Source of the DNA: Conoideocrella luteorostrata
Taxonomy: Eukaryota > Ascomycota > Sordariomycetes > Hypocreales > Clavicipitaceae
Direction: 5' to 3'
Length of the DNA stretch: 64,000 bases
Assembly: GCA_032433595.1 (NCBI GenBank)
Contig: JASWJB010000007.1
Coordinates: 124,001-188,000 of the forward strand
The notes under the pieces were generated by a model. The model worked only from the letters and a program-made list of their open reading frames with translations. It made no database searches and was not told the DNA's origin. This document shows, one piece after another, positions 32,285 to 43,241 of this stretch (within the stretch, counting starts at the first letter, position 1; every line of letters starts with the position of its first letter). The translations under genes were made by a program, and so were the position numbers.

Positions 32285-35200
32285 ATGTCGAATGCGGGCG
32301 ACTACACTGTTGGTTGGATATGCGCAATAGTGACCGAATATGTGGCCGCACAAGAGCTTCTGGACGAGGAACACGACCAGCCAGAGTTTATATCTACGGA
32401 CGATACCAACGATTATACACTAGGAAGACTTGGGAAGCACAACGTTGTTGTTGCCGTGTTGCCAGGTGGCGAGTATGGAACGTCTTCCGCAGCTAGTGTA
32501 GCGACGCATATGCTGCGCAGCTTTCCCAACATTAGGATAGGTCTAATGGTTGGTATCGGTGGCGGCGCACCAAGCGCAAAGCACCATATTCGCCTAGGCG
32601 ATATTGTGGTCAGCGAACCTCGCGACGGTGAGAGTGGAGTGTTCCAGTATGACTTTGGCAAAACAATTCAGGGCCGCGCTTTTCAATACACGCGAGCTTT
32701 AAACCAGCCGCCAACAAGCCTGCGAACTGCCATGACAGGAATCCAAGCTCAGCATAAAAGAAAGGGCCATCAGCTTGAAGCAACCATCAACGCAATTCTA
32801 GAGAAAAATCCCAGGCTAGAAGAAGAATACAAGCGTCCTGCGCCGGAAACGGATAGGCTCTTCAAATCCGAAGTTACACATGATGCATGTGGTTGCGCAG
32901 GATCCTGCGCAACTGAACCATTGAACCTAGTGCCACGGCGGCCACGGACGAAAAAGGAGGATAACCCTGCAATCCACTATGGTTTAATTGCGTCTGCGAA
33001 TCAGTTGATGAAGGACGCAGTTGTTCGGGATAAGCTGGCGATGGAGAAGGCCGTCCTGTGTTTTGAGATGGAAGCAGCAGGTCTCATGAATCTCTTTCCT
33101 TGTCTTGTTATTCGCGGTATTTGCGACTACGCAGACTCCCATAAGAATAAGGAGTGGCAGGGCTATGCAGCAATAGCGGCTGCTGCATATGCGAAAGATT
33201 TGCTTAGTCGTATACCTCCAAACAAGGTTGAAGCCGAGAAAAGGATTTCTGATGTTATGTCCGGTTAGTCTACCATCTACGAATTAGACAAAAAAAAAAT
33301 ATGCTGATCCAACCATAGATCTCCATAAGTTAGCAGAAGAGCACATCAATGTTGCTAAACAGCAACTCCAAATCCACAAAGATCAAGCTCAAAAAAGGCG
33401 AGAGGAGAGACTAAGCGAAAACGAACAAACATGCCATCAGCTTTTCCGCCTCACAAATGGTAGTAAGGACGCTACATACGAGTGGTATAAAGATCGAGTG
33501 GAACATAGGGTTGAAGACACGTGCTTATGGTTCCTCCATCATGAACACTTCCAGCAGTGGTTAAAGCAAGACTCTGGGCCCCTGTTAGTAACAGCTGATC
33601 CTGGTTGTGGAAAATCAGTATTGGCCAAGTACTTGATCGATCACGCCCTACCACAATCGGCATCTATATGCTACTTCTTCCTCAAAGATCAGGACCAGAA
33701 CACAACCCGACAAGTGCTCTGTGCCCTACTTCACCAGCTCTTCGAACAGAATCCATCTCTAATTAGACACGCTATGGCACAGTTTAATAAGGATGGGCAA
33801 GGCTTGATTAACTCCACGGAATCGCTCTGGAAGGTTCTACGAGAAGCTATTAAAGATCCCCAAGCGGGACCTGTGACTATTGTCATTGACGCTTTAGACG
33901 AATGTGCCGAATCAGAGCTTGATGCCCTATTACAGAACATAGAGAGCCAATTCCGCAATTTGGAGTTCCGCAATAGCAAGTTGAAGTATCTTCTAACAAG
34001 CCGCCCATATGATCAAATAATATATAAATTCCACGGCTTATTAAAAGATTTTCCAACTATTCACATACCAGGAGAGGAGGAGTCAGAAGCCATTAGCAAG
34101 GAAGTAAACCGGGTTATTACGTTCCGGACTAATCAACTATCGGAGAAGAAGAGCCTCTCGCCGGAGCTGAAGGGCCACTTGGAGAAGGAGCTATCGAAGA
34201 CCACTCACCGCACTTATCTCTGGGTATATCTTGTGTTTGACGTTTTAGAAAAAGAAGGGTTTAAAAAGACGAAAAGCGGAGTCAACTCAACAATTGCGTC
34301 GCTTCCAAGAAGTGTTAATGAGGCGTATGAAAAAATCCTTAATAAGTCTAAAGGCAATCCACTGGTTCAAAAAGTCCTGAGAATTATCTTAGGGGCTAGT
34401 CGACCGCTGACACTTGCGGAAATGAACGTTGCTATAAACATAGACAAGTCGACACAGTTTATTAGCGACCTTGATCTTGAGAATGAAGAGGACTTCAAAT
34501 CACGTCTCAGGTCCTGTTGTGGATTATTTATCTCAATCTATCATGGCAGGGTTTATTTTCTTCATCAAACAGCTCGCGAGTTTCTTCTAGCAGATTTAGA
34601 ATCTCCTGAGACTGTTCCGTCAGAGCGCTGGCATCAATCTATTACTATCAAACACGCTCATAGCACTCTTGCAGAACTTTGCGTGTCGTATCTATACCTA
34701 TTTAATTCTGAAGTGGCTGTCCAAACGGATTCGGACGCCGAAGCGAGCTATGCTTTCTTGGATTACGCAGCTAAATATTGGGGAGCTCACTTTCGCGAGA
34801 CAAAGGCTACGAAAGACTCTGCCACAGTCATTTCCGTTTTGAAAATTTGTGACCCGAATTTGAGGAGCTACCAGACTTGGTTTGGGATCTATTGGCCCAC
34901 ACAATGGGGGAATACCCGTTTTACGGATCTTATGGTCGCATCGTATCTTGGACATGATGTTATCGTCAAAGCATGCCTGGAAAAGGGTGCTGAGGTTGAC
35001 TCGAAGGATAGTAAGTATGGTCAGACGCCGCTGTCGTGGGCCGCTATTAATGGTCATGAGACCGTCGTTAAGCTTTTACTAGACAACGGCGCCGAGATTG
35101 ACTCGAAGGATAGCGAGTATGGTCAGACGCCGCTGTCGTTGGCCGCTATTAATGGTCATGAGACCGTCGTTAAGCCTTTACTAGACAACGGCGCCGAGAT

Positions 35201-36212
35201 TGACTCGAAGGATAGCGAGTATGGTCAGACGCCGCTGTCGTTGGCCGCTGAGCATGGTTATGAAGCCGTTGTTAAGCTTTTACTAGACAACGGCGCTGAG
35301 ATTAACTCGAAGGATATTAATGGTCGGACGCCGCTCTTGTTGGCCGCTATAAATAGTTCTGAGACCGTTGTTAAGCTTCTACTAGAAAACGGCGCTGAGA
35401 TTGACTCGAAGGATATTAATGGTCGGACGCCGCTCTCGTGGGCCGTTGAGGGTGGTGATGAAGCTACTGTTAAGCTTTTACTAGACAACGGCGCCGAGAT
35501 TGACTCGAAGGATAGCGAGTATGGTCAGACGCCGCTGTCGTGGGCCGCTAAGCATGGCTATGAAGCCGTTGTTAAGCTTTTACTAGACAACGGCGCCGAC
35601 ATTGACTTGAAGGATAGCAAGTATGGTCAGACACCGCTGTCGTGGGCCGCTGAGCATGGCTATGAAGCCGTTGTTAAGCTTTTACTAGACAACGGCGCCG
35701 ACATTGACTCAAAGGATAGCAAGTATGGTCAGACACCGCTGTCGTGGGCCGCTATGAATGGTTATGAAGCCGTTGTTAAGCTTTTACTAGACAACGGCGC
35801 CGAGATTGACTCGAAGGATAGCGAGTATGGTCAGACGCCGCTGTTGTTGGCCGCTGAGCATGGTCATGAAGCCGTTGTTAAGCTTTTACTAGACAACGGC
35901 GCTGAGATTAACTCGAAGGGTATTAATGGTCAGACGCCGCTCTCGTTGGCCACTATAAATAGTTCTGAGACCATTGTTAAGCTTCTACTAGAAAACGGCG
36001 CTGAGATTGACTCGAAGGATATTAATGGTCGGACGCCGCTCTCGTGGGCCGTTGAGGGTGGTGATGAAGCTACTGTTAAGCTTTTACTAGACAACGGCGC
36101 CGGGATTGACTCGAAGGATAGCGAGTATGGTCAGACGCCGCTGTCGTGGGCCGCTATGAATATTCATGAAGCCGTTGTTAAGCTTTTACTAGACAACAGA
36201 CTCGAAGGATAA
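32285..36212 (+). CDS. NLR-like STAND protein: PNP_UDP / NACHT / ankyrin
   Basis: Two exons, 32285-33263 and 33319-36212, give 1290 residues. The intron (33264-33318, 55 bp) has donor GTTAGT and acceptor CCATAG; the join reads RISDVMS/DLHKLAEEH. Residues about 8-310 are the PNP_UDP domain: GWICAIVTEYVAAQE, GIGGGAP, IHYGLIASANQ, FEMEAAG and CDYADSHKN keep the Glu and Asp of the nucleoside site. A Cys cluster (DACGCAGSC) sits in the same insertion as in the other NLR. A linker of about 70 residues is helical. The NACHT NTPase has Walker A ADPGCGKS near 418-426 and Walker B VTIVIDALDECAE near 511-523. From about 860 run 13 ankyrin units of 33-34 residues (GQTPLSWAAxxGxEAVVKLLLDNGAEIDSKD type). 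The frame stops after unit 13 because of an 11-nt deletion, so the reading product is shorter than its ancestor. Role by family: intracellular sensor in fungal self/non-self recognition. Confidence 0.92.
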
Positions 36213-36650
36213 CCAGTATAGTCGGACGCCGCTATCGTGGGCCGCTATACATGGTCATGAGACCGTCGTTAAGCTTTTACTAGACAACGGCGCCGAGATT
36301 AACTCAGAGGATATTAATAGTCAGACGCCGCTGTCGTGGGCCGCTAAGTATGGCTATGAAGCCGTTGTTAAGCTTCTACTAGAAAACGGCGCCGAGGTTA
36401 ACTCGAAGGATAGTAATGGTCAGACGCCGCTCTCGTGGGCTGCTAAGCGTGGTTATGAAGCCGTTGTTAAGCTTTTACTAGACAACAGCGCCGAGATTGA
36501 CTCAAAGGATAGCTTGTTTAGTCAGACGCCGCTGTCGTTGGCCGCTGGGAATAGTCATAAAGCCGTTGTTAAGCTTTTACTAGACAACGGCGCCGAGATT
36601 AACTCAAAGGATAGCGAGTATAGTCGGACGCCGCTGTCGTGGGCCGCCGA
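34990..36650 (+). repeat. Ankyrin-coding tandem array, 99/102-bp units
   Basis: About 17 units of 99 or 102 bases, highly similar at DNA level. A block of units recurs with a period of 606 bases (four 102 plus two 99): the run INGR..INSSET, then INGR..EGGDEAT, then SEYG begins near 35315 and again near 35921. Units up to 36212 are in the frame of the NLR; those after it are in the shifted frame. Confidence 0.93.
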
Positions 36651-36904
36651 GAATGGACGACCCGTCAAGCGACAGACAAAGGCGCCAGGTTAATTCGATG
36701 AGTAGTTCTAGCCTGACGCCCTTAGGGTGGGCTACGATAAACAGGCACTATGAAGTCGAACTGCTACTCCAGGATAGAGAAGCAGCTGGATTGCTGGATT
36801 TACCCAGGCTTTATTCTCTTGTCAAACCTAGGTTTTACTACTGGGGAATTTATCCTGAATATCCGCTACTCTACAACTGTGTGTCGGAACGCACCCTTTT
36901 CTGA
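36198..36904 (+). pseudogene. Out-of-frame ankyrin tail of the NACHT NLR
   Basis: At 36197/36198 the unit sequence between GACAAC and GACTCGAAGGAT is 1 base instead of 12, an 11-nt loss that shifts the frame and brings the TAA at 36210. In the shifted frame the array stays open for four more full ankyrin units and part of a fifth, to a stop near 36690. A second break near 36655 moves to another frame that encodes a last, divergent ankyrin unit (SLTPLGWATINRHYEVELLLQ) and ends at 36904. These pieces once belonged to the upstream gene. No ATG-led gene of its own is likely. Confidence 0.85.
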
Positions 36905-38482
36905 AGTCTGGGTCAATCAAAGTTCATCATCACTACTCCTTAGTTTTTGAGCTAGAAGCGGGCCCGTTTATAGTTCAAGACGGGTTCGGGGATTGTGCAA
37001 ACCGGAACGGCCCCGTTCTTCTTGCGTGCCACCGCTATTAAATAAGATGATTCCCATCTTTAACCAGATCATGCTGCCCCTTTATTTACAAATCGATTAC
37101 CGTTAAAACAAACGTATCATAACGATGTCAAGTGCTATTGTGTGGGGCGGAAATGAGCCTCTATGGAGGTTGGAATAGCCCCACGTGAGTTTCTGGACTC
37201 GACCGAATTGGTCGGTTCAATGATATAGCTATAAGAAGGGTCTCATCCCGCCCGTAGCGGTAGCAGAGGAATACTACAAGTTTCCCCCTTCGCACTTGAA
37301 TTGCGTCTTTGTTCGAAGCTTTGTTCCAGTGCCTGTCATGATTGAATTACTTTACTGAAGTGTGCAGGAGCTCGATCGCCTTAGGTCGAGCAGCTAGACC
37401 GCCTGACCCACCATATGTGAGGTCTCTACGAACTTCCAAAGGTCACTGACGAGACCTATTACGGAATTGAGGTTGCGTTGCTGGTTGTGTGTCAGACACC
37501 AGTGTATGTTGGGTTGGTTGTGGGTGTATGTATTGGGGCGACAAACCAGGATAACCTGGTCGGGTGTGCTAAAGTAGCCCGTCTGCTACGGCGGGAGGCC
37601 CCGTATCCCTACTTATACGACGGAATTTACGAATTGAGTTAATTTAATAAGAAGCCTCGAGACCCTCTTCCGATGTCTTCTGATATTAAAAAGCCCACTA
37701 ATTATAATATCGCTCGGCAATGCAGGTCACCAAGCCTAACTTGTTCTGGCTATATGGGCACAAGGTAGTTATTCCTTTGGATTCCACGTTTATTTAGCTT
37801 ATTAAACAACACAATATTCGCAGAAAACAAAGGGCAAAATACAGCATCGTAGATTCGTAGGATAGTTAACTAGTCAATCAATGAGTGTTAAGTCCGACGA
37901 ATGTCAGGCGGCAGTCAGTGACAGTTCAGACAACGACTTGCTACCCTGTAGTTTCAGCTTCGGCTAAAAACCGCGGATTATTGTCATTCTGGTCAACTAA
38001 CCTGCATTTTATTTTCGCCAGACTGCTCCGTATGTATCCTGCTGTTGCGACATGAGCAGCTAATTCAGTTACATAGTTTTTACACAGACTAATATAGACC
38101 CCCGCAGCGTCCCCTAACTGGTGCAAAACACAAGACCGGTTCCATCCGGCATGACGTAGAGCAGAGGACAAACCAACCAATCCGCGCAAATAACTGGCTC
38201 ATAGCTCAGCAGTAGCAAATTCATCATCCATCCTCCAAGCCAGAACCGTGTAAAAAAAACAATAGCCGTTTCCTCCCACTACAAGACAGACTACCCAGCC
38301 TATCTCCGCTTACTCACACGCATCAACACAAGATGTCTGCGCAAACTTTCAGAAATAAAACGTTCCGCAGTACGGAGTACCCAGATTCTGTAATCATGTA
38401 GTAGTAAATAGCATACATCATAACATTCATTTACACCAAGCTACCCTCTTACAGGTACCACGCACCACCAATGATCACCACA
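36905..38482. other. Intergenic, 1.6 kb, possible transposon debris
   Basis: No gene. Contains a solo-LTR candidate at 37490-37685 and a TACGGAGTA motif at 38371-38379. Confidence 0.5.
37490..37685. mobile_element. Possible solo LTR
   Basis: A 196-base segment starting TGTCAGACACC and ending TCTTCTGATA. Its termini are inverted (TGTCAGA / TCTGATA, one mismatch that fits a C-to-T change), with ACTTATACG and TTTAATAAG-like promoter and poly-A-like blocks inside. There is no target-site duplication (TTGTG on the left, TTAAA on the right) and no second copy in the window, so this is weak. Confidence 0.2.
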
Positions 38483-39334
38483 TCATAACTTACTATCCTT
38501 CCACTCGGCCTTCCTCTTCTCCACGAAGCTCAGCACCCCTTCTTTCATGTTCTCCCCTCCTTCAATCCTCCTATAAAGCCCTCTCTCAATCTTCACCGTG
38601 CTCGCCCTCGGATCCCCGTCCTCCCAGCCGCCCAGCAGCCCTTCCCGACTCACAATCACAGCATCGGGCGAATTGCACGCCACATCGGTGGCCCACCGCA
38701 GCGCCTCCTCCACCACGGCATGGCTCCCGTTCGTCTTGACAACTCGATTCACGATGCCCCAGTCGTGAAGCTGATGCGCGGAATGCATCGTGCCCAGCAG
38801 TGCCATCTCGGAGGCTCTCTGCCTGCCCACAATCCTGACGAGTCGAGGCAATGCCCCCGCAACGGCTACAACGCCCCTCGTGACTTCTGGAAGACCGAAC
38901 TTCGCATCCGGGCTCGCAATCACCATGTCAACGTTGAGGATCATCTCCATGGCGCCTCCCAGACACAGCCCATTTACGGCCGCAATGATGGGCTTCTTAC
39001 CCCGACGGTTACTTAGACCGCCAAACCCGGACTCATGCCACGATGGGTCTCGGCCGGCGCTGCTGGACAGGTCGGCCTCGTTCTTGTCATTCCACTCTTT
39101 TAGGTCGGCACCTGCGGAAAAGGCTCTCCCGCGACCGGTGATGACGGCACAGCGGAGAGCGGGCTCGGCATCGTACCACGCCCAGAGGCGGTCGAGCTGT
39201 CGGTGCATATCGGTAGATATGGCATTGAGTTGTTTGGGCCGGTTAAGGATGACGAGCAGGACGTGGAAGCGGGGGAAAGAGAGCTTCACATTAGGGATCG
39301 ACGGGGGCAGGTTGGAGAAATTGTTGAGGGTCAT
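38483..39334 (-). CDS. Enoyl-CoA hydratase/isomerase, peroxisomal (SKL)
   Basis: A 283-residue intronless crotonase-fold protein. LVILNRPKQLNAIS starts the fold, AVITGRGRAFSAGADLKEW gives the first oxyanion-hole strand, and IIAAVNGLCLGGAMEMILNVDMVIASPDAKFGLPEVTRGVVAVAG carries the second oxyanion Gly and the catalytic Glu region. The last residues are KDSKL, a canonical PTS1 (SKL), so the enzyme should be in peroxisomes. It probably hydrates or isomerises an enoyl-CoA in beta-oxidation of fatty or branched acyl chains, though crotonases differ widely in reaction. Length is normal for a single-domain member. The upstream region holds a CTTTG-rich low-complexity tract. Confidence 0.92.
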   Translation of the reverse strand: MTLNNFSNLPPSIPNVKLSFPRFHVLLVILNRPKQLNAISTDMHRQLDRLWAWYDAEPALRCAVITGRGRAFSAGADLKEWNDKNEADLSSSAGRDPSWHESGFGGLSNRRGKKPIIAAVNGLCLGGAMEMILNVDMVIASPDAKFGLPEVTRGVVAVAGALPRLVRIVGRQRASEMALLGTMHSAHQLHDWGIVNRVVKTNGSHAVVEEALRWATDVACNSPDAVIVSREGLLGGWEDGDPRASTVKIERGLYRRIEGGENMKEGVLSFVEKRKAEWKDSKL

Positions 39335-40175
39335 GGCGGCCTGGTGAGCTGATGAGGATGGAAAAGTTAACGGATGGCGTGAGTGAAGTTGTCGCGCGAG
39401 GTTAGGCTGCGACCTCTCTTATGAATATCAAGCAGCCCGACAAGGCCGGACACCAACCGATAAGCAGTAAAAACCGGTCAACACTACAAGTATACTTTAA
39501 TCGTACACCGTAATGGCTTCTTTTTGCCTTGCTTTGCCTTGCCTTGCTTTGCTGTGCTGCGCTTTGCTCTGCTTTGTTTTGAGAAAATGCCCATGTTGCC
39601 AAAGTGCAACTCTTTGCTCGGTCTACATCATCAGCGCAAATCCGGGGGTGGAGAAGCGTTGGGTCGTCACTCAAGAGGGGAAGCCGGGCAGCTATGGCAA
39701 GCTCTGGCCAATCGTCTCTCAGAATTGGCGAGCCCAAACCTCGGCACCGGCTCTCCCGCCTCTTCGTCAGTCCGCTCCGTCCCAAACTACATGGAGTATG
39801 TGCCATTAACTATTTGCACACTTGCTGGTAGGTCGAAGATGGGGAGGTTTGCAAATAATAATTCATGCCTCCCACTGCTAACAAGTCGATCAAGTAACTA
39901 GTCACGCAGCTATGGCATCTGCCCGTCACTGGTACTCTACGCAACACCCACAACCGCCCGCAACGTCGAGCGCAAGACTTAAAAAACTCCATATTGACCA
40001 CCTCCCTATTCCCAGTAAATTACTCCGTACACACGCGTGGTATATGTCATGCAGCATAACCGTGATTCAGCCTTTGCAATGATGGGTTGTTAAATAGTGA
40101 TACATCGTTTGAGACACAAAATGCAACATATTGCCAGCCTCGCTCCTTTTCCCCTGTGTACGCGTCCTGTTCGAC
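39335..40175. other. Intergenic, 841 bp
   Basis: Promoter of the hydratase and 3' flank of RBM25. Carries the CTTTG-rich tract at 39521-39580 and a TACTCCGTA motif at 40021-40029. Open frames through the tract are low-complexity artefacts. Confidence 0.5.
39521..39580. repeat. CTTTG/CCTTG low-complexity tract
   Basis: About twelve imperfect 5-base units (GCTTT, GCCTT, GCTGT, GCTCT) over 60 bases, within the promoter of the peroxisomal hydratase. Confidence 0.85.
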
Positions 40176-42630
40176 TTACGCCGGTAATCCTCGCTTTTCG
40201 CTCTCTGTAAAGAAAATCACCATTCTCCACAGCTTCTTGACCAGATCTTCGGCATCTTCATCCAGTGCCTATACAAGGTTAGCATCAGAAGCATCTATAA
40301 CAAGCACGTTGAGAAAAATGAATCAAAGATAGATAACTTACTCCCTCAAGCTCCTCCACCAATGCCCCTGCCGTGCCATGCTTCCGCAGATGCTCCTCCA
40401 CGGCTTCAACCAGCATCTCCTCCTGCACACCAAGATAGTCCACAACCTTCTTCTCAACAAACGGCCGCAGCTTCTCCCGCACAATAGAATCGTCCATGTA
40501 ATCCCATTTGACTTGCCAGTTCCACAGCCCCTCCTTCTCCGACGGAATTTCTTGCGCAAGAGCCCTGACCGCTTGAGATATCTCCTCCTCTGTCATGGCA
40601 GCTGAGCCGGAAATTGGCTCCATCTGGATGGGAATAAGCTGGCGCTTGTTTCCCTGCTCGGTGTCTCCGTCGTCCAGCAGGCCCTCCACTTCGGCAATCG
40701 TGCGACGCTGAGGAACTCTCGACGCTTGGGCTTTCTGCGCAGCGGCACCAAAAGATAGCTTGAACCGTTGGGGGGCAGCTGCGGCAGCAGTAGCGGCCTC
40801 GCGTCGATCTATCTCTTCCGCCTGTTGATCCAAAAATGAATCCGCCATGCCTCTAGCCTTCTCCATTTGTGCTTGTTCTCGACGCCGCTCCTCATTCTCC
40901 GCGTGTCGATCCGCATCGTCCCTGTTCTCCTCATCCGCTCGATCCACGCCTCGTTTCCTGACCCAGTTTCCATGGTCACGATAGTAAGGATGCGACTTGC
41001 GGCTTGCCTCGCGCTCGTCGTTCCATGATCTCTCTCGTTCCAGCTGCTCGTCCTTCTTGCGCTGTTCCGATTCTGCCTCTTGCTTTTCGCGATCCTGTTC
41101 TCGGTCCAGGGCCGACTGTCTTGACCGTTCTCGATTCGCCCACTTGCGTTCGGCATCCATGTATGCCTTGTTGTCGTCCGCTTCATGCGCTTCCTTGCGT
41201 CTCCGTTCGAGCTCTGCATCGCTAGAATCGGACTCTTCCTCGGCGCGGTTAATGCCAAATTCACCATTGACGAATGATACTCTGTTTACACCGTTTTGGC
41301 CCCTCGGGCCAGATGGGGCGTTCGGCACCGAGCTCCTTGGCCCCAGTGGTATGTTGTTAGCCCCTGCTGTCTGTCGTGCTGATCCGTTTCTCAACCTCTC
41401 CATTTCCTCCATTTCTTCCTCTTTTCTCAGCCGCTCCATATCTCTCTGGTTACTCCGTTCACGAAAAGCAGCGATTTCCCCTGCAACAACCTCGCGCATC
41501 TCGGCTGGTATATCTGCCAACTCGTCTTCCTGCGTTATAGGGATATTGACAACCTCAACATTCTCGGGTGCGTCGATCATTGATATATCACCGTCGACGC
41601 CGGTGCCGTTGCTGGAGGGGGGGTAAAACAGCTCCCGCAGAGCCCGCTTGAGCTCTGCTTGTGCGCTCTCTAGTCGTTGTAGAGCATCAGGGTTTTCTCC
41701 TCTCCTCTCTTCGTATGATTCAACGTATTTGAGGGTTGTGGGGTCCACAGCAACCTTGAGCTTCCTCTTTTCTATACCGTCAAAAGTATCATCCCCAGTT
41801 GTGGGATTAGCCGTACCGGTTTGACGTTGAGCAGGCACCTCTACATCCTGCTCATACAGTAGCTTCACAGCATTGGACAGCGACTCTGCATCATCGAACA
41901 ATGCAAACCCAAACTTGGTGTCCTTGTGTTCATCCATGATACTGGCAGAAGATTCCCATCTTTGCAAACCGCCAACCGCACCCAAAAGTTTCTGAACTCC
42001 CTCATCGCCGTTTACACCATCGGGGATCTGGTAAAGCATGATCGTTCGCAGTCGTTCATCACTCGTCGGTGGCACTAGCATCTGGACGGGTTCTCTGGCC
42101 GCACCTCGTCCCTGATCCGTACCTCGTTCCATGCCGAGACCGTATCTGCCGCCACCACCACCACCACCACCGCCGCCGCCGCCGCTCGAAACCTGTGGCC
42201 GATCACTCCGTCCGCCTTCCGTAGCCGGCGTACTCGTTCCTAGTCTGATGACAGGTGCGTTGAAGTTGATATTTGGCATGTTGGCGGGAGCCTGAAAGTT
42301 GGCGGGTAAGCCGCCAGGACGCCCAGATTGGGGAGCGTTTGCCTGCTGCATACCTGGAGGGGCGTTCATGCCTGGAGGAGCAGACATTCCGGGAGGAGCC
42401 CCTTGAAGCCATAAATGTTAGCACTTTGGTATTGCAGCGTAATGTCAAGGTCGTCAACGCACCTAAACCTGGGGGCGCATTCATGCCTGGAGGTGGTGCG
42501 CCATAGCCACCATATCCAGGCGGCATGCCATAGGGATTTCCTGGATCTAGCATTAGATATGAATGCTCTCTTTGGAAGACCATGTTGATTTATTCCACCA
42601 CAACTCACCCCCATACTGGTTGTAGGACAT
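40176..42630 (-). CDS. RBM25: Splicing factor RBM25 (RRM and PWI)
   Basis: Four exons: 42630-42609, 42546-42463, 42401-40342 and 40268-40176, giving 752 residues. Introns are 62, 61 and 73 bp with donors GTGAGT, GTGCGT and GTAAGT; the last has branch GCTAAC and acceptor TATAG. The start MSYNQYGG/DPGNPYG comes from a 22-base first exon. The N-terminus is Pro/Gly/Met-rich (APPGM repeats), with a poly-Gly run near 110. An RRM spans about 153-235 (LRTIMLYQIP, TKFGFALFDD). A long Glu/Arg/Lys-rich middle follows, with RED-type dipeptides. The PWI domain is at the end (LWNWQVKWDYMDD, LRPFVEKKVVDYLG, then LDEDAEDLVKKLWRMVIFFTESEKRGLPA), completed only after removing the last intron. It is nuclear, acting in U1-associated splice-site selection. 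Head-to-head with the bS21m gene. Confidence 0.93.
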
Positions 42631-43241
42631 GCCGCTGCCGTCGCAATGAGTAGAGCTCGCCGACAAATTATGAACCAGGCGATGGAATGATTCGCTTTCT
42701 TATTTTGAGTAAACGCCGACTGGTTCGCGATTCGATACTCGAATAATACAGGCCGACCCCAGAGCACATAGATAGCTAGGTTGATGACGGGGCAACCGCT
42801 TCAATTGCTGCACGGTTGGGTGTGTGCTGGAACTGGAATCGACTGCCTCGTCGAAAAACACAAGCAGCCTCCAGCCTTGTCTACATGAGCCGCTACCCAC
42901 ACACTGGTAACCAACCAGGGGGTTTTAGCGGCGCTGCCCGCCAAAAATCGCCGCTAACCAAACGGCTGGGGGCCTCAGGATCCACGCATCAACTTTGCTC
43001 CGGGTCCGGGCGACTTTTCACACCGTTCAACTGGCGCGCCAAAAGTTGCTGCTGGTCAGAGGAGAGGAGCTGCAGGATTTGGAACTCAGAAATCATTCTG
43101 CCCAATTGACCTCTCACCAGGCAGCTAGCTGCCCTCAACAGCGCTGAAAATGTAAGCGCTTACTTGTTTCAATCCATGGATTAGAGAAAACGTTGGTCTT
43201 CTGACTGTCGATATAGGGCTGCACCGAGGTACACCAGCGTA
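42631..43241. promoter_or_regulatory. Divergent promoter region, RBM25 / bS21m
   Basis: A 611-base spacer between divergent ATGs (42630 minus, 43242 plus). No TATA box is obvious, which is usual for housekeeping genes. It should hold the promoters of both. Confidence 0.55.

Noticed and set aside
39524..39901. Open frames through the CTTTG tract
   Set aside because: Peptides are Leu/Cys/Ala low complexity dictated by the repeat.
40997..41626. 209-residue plus-strand frame
   Set aside because: Antisense to the charged region of RBM25; Ser-rich mirror of Glu/Arg codons.
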